DNA from: Flavicella sp963932955
Lineage (GTDB): Bacteria; Bacteroidota; Bacteroidia; Flavobacteriales; Flavobacteriaceae
Assembly (NCBI GenBank): GCA_963932955.1
Contig: CAWVRK010000019.1
Location: 1 to 37,060 of the forward strand
Direction of reading: 5' to 3'
DNA length: 37,060 bases
Under the pieces are notes generated by a model. It made no database searches and was not told where the DNA came from. It was given only the letters and a program-made list of their open reading frames with translations. Position numbers and translations under genes: made by a program. Position 1 is the first letter of the stretch. Each line of letters opens with the position of its first letter. Positions 1-8,167 of the stretch are shown here, in pieces.

Positions 1-482
1 CTTTCAACCAAGACATCGGAGGATGGGATACTTCTTCGGTCACTGGCATGAACGCTATCTTTGAAAACGCAGCCGCTTTCAATCAAGACATCAGCGCTTG
101 GGATGTGAGCAAGGTTACCTTTATGAATTTTATGTTCAATAGAGCATCATCTTTCAATCAAGATATAGGAAATTGGGATGTGAGTAATGTGACAGGAACG
201 TGGAATATGTTTGGAGGCGCAACCGCTTTCAACCAAGACATCGGAGGATGGGATACAAGTAGTGTGACAACAATGTGGGGTATGTTTCAATCCGCAACCG
301 CTTTCAACCAAGACATCAGTTCTTGGGATGTGAGTAATGTTAATTCTATGGAAAGTATGTTTATGGAAGCGTCATCTTTCAATCAAGACCTAAGTTCTTG
401 GGATGTGAGTAAGGTTACGGATACAGAATACTTTGATTGGATGGCATATCAATGGACACTCCCCAAACCTAATTTCAACTAA
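1..482 (+). CDS. BspA-like (DUF285) repeat surface protein, 3' end only
   Basis: The reading frame is open at the left edge (codons begin at position 3), so this is the C-terminal end of a longer gene. It consists almost entirely of 25-residue repeats of the form FNQDIxxWDxSxVTxMxxMF, the signature of the BspA/DUF285 leucine-rich-like repeats found on surface proteins of Bacteroidota, Listeria and Mycoplasma. About six units are visible. The last unit degenerates and the protein stops after the residues WTLPKPNFN. Such proteins in flavobacteria commonly end in a T9SS sorting domain, and none is present here, so the end may be natural or may be a truncation. The stop codon overlaps the 3' end of a recombinase remnant on the opposite strand, which favours rearrangement. 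The family call is sure; the function (adhesion or protein binding) is only inferred. Confidence 0.9.
   Translation, partial: FNQDIGGWDTSSVTGMNAIFENAAAFNQDISAWDVSKVTFMNFMFNRASSFNQDIGNWDVSNVTGTWNMFGGATAFNQDIGGWDTSSVTTMWGMFQSATAFNQDISSWDVSNVNSMESMFMEASSFNQDLSSWDVSKVTDTEYFDWMAYQWTLPKPNFN
3..452 (+). repeat. 75-bp tandem coding repeats, about six units
   Basis: The phenylalanine codon that opens each unit recurs every 75 bp (positions 3, 78, 153, 228, 303, 378). Some segments are identical at the DNA level: bases 1-30 reappear exactly at 226-255. Such near-identical in-frame units can gain or lose copies by recombination or slippage without breaking the frame. Confidence 0.88.
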
Positions 483-631
483 ACTAGTGGCATATCTTCC
501 TCTTTTAATTCAGCAATTTCCAAACTTCTTAAACAGGTTAATACGTTGATAGACGAATGCCTCATGGCTTTTTGAAGCATGGAAATCGAGCCTGTTTCCA
601 TCGCCCCTAAATACATAAATACGTAAAGTTT
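479..631 (-). pseudogene. Decayed C-terminal tail of a tyrosine recombinase (integrase)
   Basis: On the minus strand an open frame of about 50 codons, bounded upstream by a stop at 632-634, reads ...METGSISMLQKAMRHSSINV... and ends ...LEIAELKEEDMPLV. This resembles the end of Bacteroidota phage-type integrases, where the conserved HSSINVTLTYLRGLE segment carries the box-III histidine and the nucleophilic tyrosine. Here the corresponding stretch is INVLTCLRSLE: one residue is missing and the catalytic Tyr is replaced by Cys. The rest of the integrase is absent; the next gene upstream is an unrelated lipoprotein. The fragment therefore looks like a dead remnant. Its stop codon lies on the complementary bases of the BspA-like gene's last codon and stop. 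Recognition is from memory of the family, without alignment. Confidence 0.62.
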
Positions 632-643
632 TTAGCGCTTTCC

Positions 644-1009
644 TTATTCAAGACAAACACTCCTACAATCATCTGCTGTTGAAGAACATTTGACAAAATC
701 AAAGGATGATGTTGAACCTTCGTTCAAATTTACTACAAATATTGAAATCCATTCTTGAGAGTCACATGTATATGTTATATCAATGTTCATGTTGGACGAA
801 CCAAGAGAAAATCCATCACTTAAATCAAATGTCAGTGATTCTCCATGCTGAATGTTTAAGTAATTAGACGCATGACCTAAAAAACGGATTTGAGTGATTC
901 TAAAATCCTCATCCGCATCATTTGTTATTCTTAACAAGGAGTCTTCCTCCTCACCACCACAACCCAATAAGAAACTCAATCCAAAAAAAACAAAAAGTAG
1001 TTTGTCCAT
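644..1009 (-). CDS. Small putative surface lipoprotein, unknown function
   Basis: A 121-residue protein with a lipoprotein signal peptide: Met-Asp-Lys, a hydrophobic core, and the lipobox LLGC with Cys17. The residues after the cysteine are GGEEEDS. An acidic patch at this place matches the lipoprotein export signal that sends Bacteroidota lipoproteins to the outer face of the outer membrane. The mature part is about 100 residues, predicted beta-rich, with three further cysteines near the C-terminus that could form disulfides. No family is recognised. It is a single gene with no operon partner on its strand: the next gene upstream (1120-3705) is separated by about 110 bp. No exact TAnnTTTG promoter element was found upstream. 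Confidence 0.75.
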   Translation of the reverse strand: MDKLLFVFFGLSFLLGCGGEEEDSLLRITNDADEDFRITQIRFLGHASNYLNIQHGESLTFDLSDGFSLGSSNMNIDITYTCDSQEWISIFVVNLNEGSTSSFDFVKCSSTADDCRSVCLE

Positions 1010-1119
1010 CCTTCAAAGACAAAGGTTTAAAACAACCGAACAAAAGAGGGAATACGGCTTGTCAATTGAATCCGTAAATTAGGGTTTCATCCCTTTTTTT
1101 ACAGTGACTTTTTTGAAGT

Positions 1120-3705
1120 TTACCTAACTAAAAACTTCTTGCTAAAATTGATTTTATCGCCGTTCATCTTCAATATGTATGCCCCCTTAAAAAGTTTGTT
1201 TTTCGTATTGAGAACAATCTTTTTTTGATTGCCTACAACTTCATTTAAAATCAACCTCCCTCGCATGTCATAAATTTTAACATTCGTGAAGTAAATATGT
1301 GCTGCATTATCGACTTTAATAACAAGTTGTTTTCCTTCATTTGAAGAAAATACGGTGATATTAACTTGGTTGTTGAAAAAAGGGTTGTTGCTCATTGAAG
1401 CCCCATTCTCTTCCATCCCAACATCCACATTGTTGTCTGTCACAGAGTTCCCAAATATGTCTTGTATCGGTATCTCTCCTCCATATCCGTCCTCAGCGCT
1501 GTGTTGATAACTACTCCCTGCATCTACCCCAGGGGATGTTGCAGCCAGTCTAAAACTCTCTACCCCCCCTGTCGATGTGGGTGATGTCTGATAAACCGGA
1601 GGTGCGTTCCATAAATTATTATCCGCACTTACTTGCCCATGTGCCATTACCCCTGAAAACTGATTGCTATATATTGAATTTCCTGAACTGCTGCCTAAGT
1701 TTATACTTCCTGTTGCTTGACTAGAATTAAACACGTTGTTGTAATATTCTGCATCGCGTGAGTATCCTTCCCAACTAACATGCTGAATGAACTCTATCGA
1801 TTCTCCTATGCCCGAATAAATATGGTTGTTGTAAACTTTTAACTCCGTGACATTGCCTGAAGTTTTAATCCCGTGGTCACCGTTGTCAGCTAGAAGATTG
1901 TAACGTATGATGGTTTTGTAGTTAAATGCTGTGTCCCATCTTGCTGGACCTCCAGTAATCAATACCCCACCTTCGCCGTTGTTGTGGCAATAATTATACT
2001 GAAATGTTGTCCAGCGTGTTTTAAAGTCACTGTCCAATCCTCCTGAATCTACATCTCCTGGATTGGTGATGGTATTGCTCACTTCATTGTATTGGAATAA
2101 GGCATAGTCCGTATTGAAACAAAACGCCGCATTCCCCGTGGTCAGCTCACCACAATAGTCCAGCTTATTGTATTCTAATAAAGGGGCATGTGCTTCCCTT
2201 ATAATAATTCCATTTCCAGCAATATGCTCCAATCTGTTGTTCCTGTACACTACATTTTTGCTTCCAACCCATGAGGTGTTCACATAACTACCGCCATTTC
2301 TTGGCCACTCACGATCATCCCATGATGACTTGTTTGAAATCCCTGTCTGAGATACCTGATGAATGTGACAGTTTTCTATCAATAAATCATCAAAATAGGT
2401 CTCCACCAAATCGCCTACTATACTAATGATAATCCCCCCACTCATTTTATCGTCTTGAAAATCCCCATCAGAAAGACCTCCATGACGACCATTGACATCT
2501 GTTATCTCTAAATCTTTTAAGTGAATGTGGTTTACAACGCCAAAATTCTCTGCCTCTATGTAGACCCCTTTCCGATTCTTTTGGGGTGTTGCCCCCTGAT
2601 TGGTAATCTTTAAACCCTCAACCTCTATGTATTGCTGGTTTTTTATTAAAAAAGCAGCGTCCGTTCCGCCTGAAGCAATCACTGGCCTAGGTCCACTGCC
2701 ATAGGGTTTGATCAGTATCGGATTGCCTGACGAACCACTGCCTTTAAAAGAAAAAACCTCATTCCACTCACTCCCTCGCTTCAAATAAACGATGTTGCCC
2801 GCATCAAGAACCACGGACTTTAAATTGAGCAATGTACGCCAAGGTACATCCGCAGAATTGCCCTCGTTTTCATCATCACCTTCTACTGAATCTATGTAAT
2901 ATTGAGGATATGTATTTGCATTTCGAAGTACAACGTCAGCCCAGCTAGTCCCCATTATGAGTCCGTCTACAATGGCAGCTACTTTACTTTGACGCAAGTG
3001 AACTATCTTTATTTTTGGTGTATCGCTACCATCATTGGCCGTCAAATTAGCCGTTGTAGGCTCTGATACAGGAACTCCATCTGTAGCTGCATCAAAGATG
3101 AACAAGCTCGCTACGTCATCAGAATCTCCTCCTGTTAAAAACTCATATTTGACAACAAACAGATACGTTTTGTCGTAATCATACAAAGCTGTTGTCCAGT
3201 TTACACTTGTACTATATCCCTTTGTCAAACCAAACATGACTTTACCTGTTCCATCATCTTTGGCCATCACTCTCCCTCTCAATTTATTTCGGTCAGGATT
3301 ACTCATCGCTATAAAGAAATTATTGAACATATTTGCCCCTCCTATTGTCGACTGAATCTTTGCGATAAAGGAAAGATAAACGGTCCCAGATGATACCGAT
3401 TGAGAAAACATTTCTCTCCACGCAATTCTTTCTCCACCATAGGTTGAGGAATCGCCATCGTCGTCTTCTGAAATCTCAATATGAGCTGCGTTTCCAACCC
3501 CAGAAACGGCAAGACCTGAATATTCCAATCCAGAATTGCTAACATAAACAGCAGGTGCGTCGCCCTTTGTGCCATACCCATTATCGGTCAATAAGGTACC
3601 CGAAGTGTATTCGAAATTTTCAACGGTTTGCCCAATGACTAAGCTAGAAAATAAGCCCACAATTAGAAAAAACATTCCCTTTATTATGTGCAAACTTTGT
3701 TTCAT
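1120..3705 (-). CDS. Secreted right-handed beta-helix protein with T9SS sorting domain
   Basis: An 861-residue protein. Residues 1 to about 26 are a Sec signal peptide. Residues of roughly 27-265 form a beta-rich, probably concanavalin/laminin-like N-terminal domain. A segment beginning YYIDSVEGDDENEG starts a parallel beta-helix region (about 270-740) with many N-N-x-aromatic turns, as in proteins related to polysaccharide lyases PL6/PL9 or other PbH1-repeat proteins. The last 80 residues (after NNQVNITVFSS) look like a type A T9SS C-terminal domain, with the typical VKIYDMRGR and the closing KFLVR. The protein is therefore expected at the cell surface or in the medium. The beta-helix fold suggests polysaccharide binding or cleavage, but no catalytic site can be assigned and there is no SusCD or lyase locus around it. 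Confidence 0.85.
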   Translation of the reverse strand: MKQSLHIIKGMFFLIVGLFSSLVIGQTVENFEYTSGTLLTDNGYGTKGDAPAVYVSNSGLEYSGLAVSGVGNAAHIEISEDDDGDSSTYGGERIAWREMFSQSVSSGTVYLSFIAKIQSTIGGANMFNNFFIAMSNPDRNKLRGRVMAKDDGTGKVMFGLTKGYSTSVNWTTALYDYDKTYLFVVKYEFLTGGDSDDVASLFIFDAATDGVPVSEPTTANLTANDGSDTPKIKIVHLRQSKVAAIVDGLIMGTSWADVVLRNANTYPQYYIDSVEGDDENEGNSADVPWRTLLNLKSVVLDAGNIVYLKRGSEWNEVFSFKGSGSSGNPILIKPYGSGPRPVIASGGTDAAFLIKNQQYIEVEGLKITNQGATPQKNRKGVYIEAENFGVVNHIHLKDLEITDVNGRHGGLSDGDFQDDKMSGGIIISIVGDLVETYFDDLLIENCHIHQVSQTGISNKSSWDDREWPRNGGSYVNTSWVGSKNVVYRNNRLEHIAGNGIIIREAHAPLLEYNKLDYCGELTTGNAAFCFNTDYALFQYNEVSNTITNPGDVDSGGLDSDFKTRWTTFQYNYCHNNGEGGVLITGGPARWDTAFNYKTIIRYNLLADNGDHGIKTSGNVTELKVYNNHIYSGIGESIEFIQHVSWEGYSRDAEYYNNVFNSSQATGSINLGSSSGNSIYSNQFSGVMAHGQVSADNNLWNAPPVYQTSPTSTGGVESFRLAATSPGVDAGSSYQHSAEDGYGGEIPIQDIFGNSVTDNNVDVGMEENGASMSNNPFFNNQVNITVFSSNEGKQLVIKVDNAAHIYFTNVKIYDMRGRLILNEVVGNQKKIVLNTKNKLFKGAYILKMNGDKINFSKKFLVR

Positions 3706-3889
3706 TAAGTTTTAAGTTTGATAAAAAAATGAGCAGAAATTGGCTAAAAAAATGAAAGGCTTTGATCGCACTGAACCTTCAGCTAAGCAGAGCAATAAGC
3801 CTGTTAAAATCGGGAAACTTGCCAAAACCAATAGATAACTGTATGACTAATTTTTCACAAAAGGTTCTTTTTGATTTATCGGGTGAATC

Positions 3890-4312
3890 TCATTCGACAA
3901 TACACCCCTTTAGCATGACATTCATCAATTTTCCGTCACACAACCCTTTTACTGAAATTTTTTGACCCTTTGACAACTTTGAGGCTGTTCCAAGATGGCT
4001 TTCGGCAAAAAAGCATTGAATATCTCCAAAATATTGGTCCCCTTTCAGTGTTACATAAATATTATCCATTATGTCTCTATCAATATCGTTGATTACACCC
4101 GTAACTTGAAGTACTTTCCCTTTGTATTTCTCGTCAGCAGCGACACCATTGGCCTCATAATCGGCATATAGCTTTCTTGCAGATATTGTCATTTCCGGTT
4201 CCTGTGTTGAAATCTCAATTTCTGTAGCTGATTCATCAATACTACCGAAGGCAATGAATAAAAATCCAGCTAAGACCGTTGCTGATAGTAAGTGCTTCAT
4301 TCTTTTTTTCAT
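3890..4312 (-). CDS. tRNA_anti-like OB-fold protein, exported or membrane-anchored
   Basis: A 140-residue protein with an N-terminal hydrophobic segment (about residues 8-25, after a basic MKKRMK start) that is either an uncleaved anchor or a signal peptide. The remainder contains LYADYEANGVAADEKYKGKVLQVTG-like sequence, typical of the tRNA_anti-like (PF12869) OB-fold family, which is common in Bacteroidota and of unknown function. The name reflects fold similarity only. The start codon overlaps the stop of the upstream membrane-protein gene by four bases (ATGA), so the two are translationally coupled and probably act together. The C-terminus ends KGCIVE. The call as a family member is fairly confident; the biological role is unknown. 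Confidence 0.72.
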   Translation of the reverse strand: MKKRMKHLLSATVLAGFLFIAFGSIDESATEIEISTQEPEMTISARKLYADYEANGVAADEKYKGKVLQVTGVINDIDRDIMDNIYVTLKGDQYFGDIQCFFAESHLGTASKLSKGQKISVKGLCDGKLMNVMLKGCIVE

Positions 4313-4752
4313 GTTGTTTGAGGTTTGATTGTTTTTAAATTCGTGAAAAGTAAAATTGGGAGAACTGTTCCCGCCAAGTAAAATATCAAATCGAATACAT
4401 CAAAAGTTCCTGGAACTATCCCGAACAATTGCCCGATTTCAGAAACGATTGCAATTGTCGGCACTGAAAGCAACCAATGAACATTGTGCTTTGAAATTTC
4501 ATTATTCCAAACTACCAATAAAATTGAGAGGTATGAGAACAGCCAAAGGCCGTCGGGCACTGAATACAAAAACCAATTTGGCAAGAAATCAGCCATCGGA
4601 AGTGTAAACCTCCTAAGTCTTGATACAAGCTCTGAGTGATCAACACGACCAAACCAATCGAACATTTTCAAAGTGTCTTGCCGAAATGATATGTACACAA
4701 TACCTCCTAATAATAACGTGAGAAGATGTCCTATGATAATCTGTTTTTTCAT
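4309..4752 (-). CDS. Small integral membrane protein, VanZ-like
   Basis: The ATG at 4752 is chosen (147 residues, MKKQIIIGH...). A frame extension upstream would need a GTG start and adds a segment unlike a membrane-protein N-terminus; the ATG is preceded by an A-rich tract as in its neighbours. Four or five hydrophobic segments are visible. The C-terminal part, EIGQLFGIVPGTFDVFDLIFYLAG, resembles the E-x-x-Q-x-F...F-D-x-x-D signature of VanZ-like proteins, whose function is mostly unknown. It overlaps the start of the tRNA_anti-like gene by four bases and so forms a two-gene unit with it. The VanZ-like assignment is by motif only and is moderately weak. Confidence 0.6.
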   Translation of the reverse strand: MKKQIIIGHLLTLLLGGIVYISFRQDTLKMFDWFGRVDHSELVSRLRRFTLPMADFLPNWFLYSVPDGLWLFSYLSILLVVWNNEISKHNVHWLLSVPTIAIVSEIGQLFGIVPGTFDVFDLIFYLAGTVLPILLFTNLKTIKPQTT

Positions 4753-5359
4753 TTTTTTAATTGCCGCTAACACTCTGAAAAATTTGTCGTGGATTCTCAC
4801 ACGAACACTTATTTTAAAAATGCAAGATACCTAAAAAAACAAAAACGGTTTGGGCAATTTCCCAGACCGCTATTTCGTATACATATTGTGTGCTTTGGCA
4901 ATTGGAAAAACTTGATTATTAGATCATCCGTATTTAAAAGTTCTTTAGTGAAAGAACTTGAAATAAATGTTAAAATCATTAGAAAAAAGAGTGTCGTATT
5001 ATTTCTCAATTTAAATTTAGGAAGAAGTATTGATACGCCTTCCTTATCAAACAAAAGGATTGTGATTTTTGCGCATCCCCAAGACATACGCCCATCCATA
5101 ATTCCTTCCATTTCAGACATCGATATGGTGTCTTCAATATTAGCTATTCTCATTTTTATTGAATTCTGATTCTAAAATAAAAATAATTTTATGTCATGCC
5201 GTTCAAGGTTTGAAATTTGGCTCAGAAATTGCGAATGGCGTTATCAATCTCTATATTGTTCAAGGGAAATCTTGGGGCTGTCCGTATTTGTAATTTATCA
5301 GAAAAAAACAGACCCTATTGACCCATGCAACACCTTGTCCCACCGCCAAACAAAAAGAC
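4753..5359. other. 607-bp stretch without a confident gene
   Basis: Apart from the terminator at 4833-4869, nothing firm is seen. A minus-strand frame of 114 codons (4809-5153) begins MRIANIEDTISMSEMEG, but it runs through the terminator hairpin, so at least its C-terminus is not a normal protein end. It may be a short hypothetical gene, a decayed gene or chance. On the plus strand a frame at about 5127-5282 without an ATG ends GVINLYIVQGKSWGCPYL; it has protein-like composition but no recognisable family. The stretch may hold gene debris, in keeping with the recombinase remnant nearby. Confidence 0.4.
4833..4869 (-). terminator. Rho-independent terminator, minus strand
   Basis: On the minus strand CGGTCTGGG, a six-base loop, and CCCAAACCG form a nine-pair stem with one G-U pair, followed directly by TTTTTGTTTTTTT. 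It would stop transcripts arriving from the 4870-5360 side before the VanZ-like gene. No confident gene precedes it. Confidence 0.72.
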
Positions 5360-6826
5360 TTAAAAAGCACGTACCGCACGAACACCGTATCTAGAGTCTT
5401 TATCATTCTGACCCGGATTACCGCTTGAAAAATGATGTGACCAAGCGCTGTTGCGATCCTTCTCGTTGGAACTCCAATAAAAATAAGTAATGAATTCGTC
5501 CCCTCCGTTGGCAATTGCAGAACTGTTGATGCTGTTTTTGTTTTGATAGATTTCATTGAGAGCATCTTTACTTGGCAAAAACCAATCTGTATAGTCCTGC
5601 CCTTCAACGGTCACGCTATAGGCATCACACAGACGCGCAGCAATGTCTGCTGAAGCACATGAACTCAAAAGTGCTGTCGTACTTTGAGCACCAGTCCCAA
5701 TTCTCGTTTCGCTTAGACTTCCAACTTCTGTGCCAAAACAACCAAATTCAACCACTCCTTGATTTTTGATAGCCACTAACAATCCTTGGTCTGGACTGCC
5801 GTCGCCATTCAAGTCGGTATTTTGATTGGGAGCCATGTAAAAAATCACACCGCCTTGGGTGTAATCACCAACACCTAATGAAGTAATAAAAGTCATCTCT
5901 TCCCCATAAGTGGTTCCCACTTGATTGGTCGCATAGCTCCGTATGTAATACGTCATTCCTAAGGTCAATCCTGTCAAATCACTGGAAAAACTACCCGTAC
6001 CCGAACCGTCTTCTGTTTTGTCGTCTGCTTGGGTAGGGTTGGGATTTGTGCTCCAACAAATGCCGCGAACTGTGATGGGCGCTCCGCCGTCATCTGAAAT
6101 AGTCCCCCCACTTTTGGCAGTTGATGCTGAGATGGCTGAAACTGATGTTGTTGTCAAACTCACCACAGCATCCCGAGTAGTGAATGTCTGTTCTTCCCCA
6201 TAGATGGTTTCAAATTCACTAGTTGCATAGCTGCGTGTGTAATAAATTGAGGCTGCTAACAGCCCTGTTACATCGCTTGCAATCAACCCCAATCCGACAC
6301 CTTCTTCCGTTTTACTGCCTGCTATGGTCGGCGCAGGACTCGTGCTCCAACAAACACCACGTCCCGTAATTTCAACACTGCCATTGCCAGGTACCCCAGA
6401 GGTAATAACAGCCGAAAAAGCAGTAATGTCGGCAACCGATACCGCATCTGAAAAAACAACTTCAACAGCTGTTTGAAAACGCATCACATTTCCATAATAC
6501 GTTCCTACCTGGTTTGTCAAATAGGTTCGGAAATGATAGGTTTGGTTTTGAGACAAACCGCTAATTTTTGTTGAAATGGCTTCGCCATCCACCTCTACAA
6601 ATTGATCATTTACATTTGGCAGTGTATTCGATCCGTAAACAAATCCTTGAGATATTGTCAAAGGATTGCAAGTGGGCGCTTCAATGCTTCCTAAAAAAGT
6701 CGCTGAAGTAGCTGTCAAATTTGAGGGTGCATCGGTGGTAAGCGATGGGGTCAAAGTGCATAATTCTTCCGTGTCAGAACAAGAAAATACGAAAAGAAAC
6801 AGGGATAGTAAGGCTATTTTTTTCAT
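5360..6826 (-). CDS. Surface lipoprotein with three fibronectin-III-like repeats and a DUF1566 (Lcl C-terminal) domain
   Basis: A 488-residue lipoprotein. The signal peptide ends in the lipobox FSC (Cys16), followed by SDTEE, which fits the flavobacterial lipoprotein surface-export signal. Residues of about 30-315 contain three repeats of roughly 95 residues, each with the pattern G-x-C/V-x(W)...GLxxxxxYYxRxYATN...G.xYGxxxxF, typical of fibronectin-type-III-like domains in Bacteroidota lipoproteins. Residues of about 322-488 match the DUF1566/Lcl C-terminal domain: GVIFYM, a DWFLPSKDAL segment, YWSSNE and the closing RAVRAF. This architecture is common on flavobacterial surfaces and is thought to bind ligands or act in adhesion, without known enzyme activity. 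It is a single gene with no operon partner. Confidence 0.86.
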   Translation of the reverse strand: MKKIALLSLFLFVFSCSDTEELCTLTPSLTTDAPSNLTATSATFLGSIEAPTCNPLTISQGFVYGSNTLPNVNDQFVEVDGEAISTKISGLSQNQTYHFRTYLTNQVGTYYGNVMRFQTAVEVVFSDAVSVADITAFSAVITSGVPGNGSVEITGRGVCWSTSPAPTIAGSKTEEGVGLGLIASDVTGLLAASIYYTRSYATSEFETIYGEEQTFTTRDAVVSLTTTSVSAISASTAKSGGTISDDGGAPITVRGICWSTNPNPTQADDKTEDGSGTGSFSSDLTGLTLGMTYYIRSYATNQVGTTYGEEMTFITSLGVGDYTQGGVIFYMAPNQNTDLNGDGSPDQGLLVAIKNQGVVEFGCFGTEVGSLSETRIGTGAQSTTALLSSCASADIAARLCDAYSVTVEGQDYTDWFLPSKDALNEIYQNKNSINSSAIANGGDEFITYFYWSSNEKDRNSAWSHHFSSGNPGQNDKDSRYGVRAVRAF

Positions 6827-7243
6827 AGTGCAAAAGGGTTTATAAAAGGGTTCGCTTTAGGAAGTTAAGCAAAAAAAATGAAAGAATAAAAAATTCTTGC
6901 ACGGCTGCTATCATGTCTTTTACACATTCTAAGTCCACCTATTCTAATGCACACACCACAAATAGCTCTTTTCAGGTGTGTTTTTCTTTGAGTTTCACTC
7001 ACATTCTAATTTTGTTTTACTGCAAAGCAATGAAGAACTCTAAAAGTCAAGGCGTGCGACTTTTTGAAATAAGTGTCAAAAAAATAGACGCTTTATTTTT
7101 TTAGAAACAGGTGTTTTTTACACCCATAAAAAATGGGCACCCTAATATTCGGACATTTGTATTACTTTTATGGCACGTAAAAAAAATAAAACGGTGCACA
7201 AAGGCACTGCAACACCTATAAACAAACAACCGTTGCCAATCCT
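6827..7243. other. 417-bp intergenic region between divergent genes
   Basis: No convincing gene is present: a 63-codon plus-strand frame (6913-7104) has low-complexity composition and no family resemblance. The notable feature is a pair of overlapping inverted repeats at 7110-7141. GGTGT (7110-7114) can pair with ACACC (7120-7124), or CCCAT (7123-7127) can pair with ATGGG (7133-7137), closed by GGTG/CACC. The two folds exclude each other. No exact TAnnTTTG element was found for either flanking gene. Confidence 0.45.
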
Positions 7244-8167
7244 ATGAGTTTCTTTTCCATTGTCATACCACTTTACAACAAAGAGGCATACATCTTACAA
7301 ACCCTTCAAAGTGTTTGCAAGCAAAGCTTTTCGGATTTCGAAATTCTTCTGATCAATGACGGTTCTACAGACCGATCACTAGAAGAGGCGGCAAAAGTAA
7401 AAGACATCCGACTGAAAATAATCACCCAAAAAAACCAAGGAGTGTCTCATGCGCGCAATTTTGGCATGCAACAAGCCAAAGGAAACTTCATCGCATTGCT
7501 TGATGCAGATGATTTGTGGGCGCCCCATTACTTGGAAAAAATACACGCTCTTACAAAAGAATTCCCAAAAGAAGCTGTTTTTTCAAGTGCGGTTCACATT
7601 TCAAAGAAGGGACTGACTAAAAAAGCCGTCTATTCCATTCCTGACAAGCCCGTCCAAAAGTTAAATTATTTCAGGGGGAGCTTGAAAAGTTCCATACTGC
7701 ATCCTTCCTCCGTCGTAATGCACAGAGATGTTTTTACAAAACTCGGTGGATTTGACACCCGCTATAGCAATTACGAAGACATCGACTATTGGTTTCGAAT
7801 CGGTCTGCACTACGAAGTGGTATTTGCTTCGACACCTTATGCAACGATTCAAAAAATTGAGAACAGTCTTTCCTCTCAAAAATTCAACTGGAAGACACAT
7901 TGCTTTCTGGAATCTTACGACACCGTAAAAAGTGAAGTGCCCGAGTTCGGCAAAGTGCTGGACCTCAACCGGCTTTCTTTGGCGCTCTTGTGCAAACAAA
8001 ACGGTTGTGAGAAGCAATTCCAACTTTTAAAGGGAAAAATACACTCGAAAAACCTCAACCTTCCGCAGCGGCTGCTACTTCGCCTTCCCAAAGTAGTCTT
8101 GTCAACACTTCGGAAATTAAAAGCTTTTTTTGAAAAAAAAGGGGTTTCGGTTGTGGTCTTTAAATAG
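7244..8167 (+). CDS. Family 2 glycosyltransferase (GT-A fold)
   Basis: A 307-residue protein beginning MSFFSIVIPLYNKEAYILQT, the standard GT2 N-terminus. NDGSTD at 38-43 is the nucleotide-binding acidic motif, and DADD at 87-90 supplies the metal-binding DxD. FGMQQAKG and GGFDTRYSNYEDIDYWFR (around 165-185) are also typical, the latter corresponding to the acceptor-side ED motif. There are no membrane segments, so it acts at the cytoplasmic face, transferring a sugar from a nucleotide donor to a polysaccharide or LPS intermediate. Donor and acceptor cannot be told. Its 3' end overlaps that of the convergent GT4 gene by eight bases. The two neighbouring glycosyltransferases point to a small surface-glycan cluster without the usual polymerase or flippase genes in view. 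Confidence 0.92.
   Translation: MSFFSIVIPLYNKEAYILQTLQSVCKQSFSDFEILLINDGSTDRSLEEAAKVKDIRLKIITQKNQGVSHARNFGMQQAKGNFIALLDADDLWAPHYLEKIHALTKEFPKEAVFSSAVHISKKGLTKKAVYSIPDKPVQKLNYFRGSLKSSILHPSSVVMHRDVFTKLGGFDTRYSNYEDIDYWFRIGLHYEVVFASTPYATIQKIENSLSSQKFNWKTHCFLESYDTVKSEVPEFGKVLDLNRLSLALLCKQNGCEKQFQLLKGKIHSKNLNLPQRLLLRLPKVVLSTLRKLKAFFEKKGVSVVVFK

Noticed and set aside
1..452. CRISPR-like reading of the regular 75-bp repeats
   Set aside because: The repeats are coding, contiguous and without unique spacers; they encode DUF285 units.
4809..5153. A possible RiPP precursor, because of the short Met/Glu/Gly-rich start and SWGC motif
   Set aside because: No double-glycine leader end, no modification or transporter genes nearby, and the frame runs through a terminator hairpin.
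6913..7104. A 63-codon plus-strand frame in the intergenic region
   Set aside because: Low-complexity Ser/Thr/Phe composition, no promoter or family similarity.
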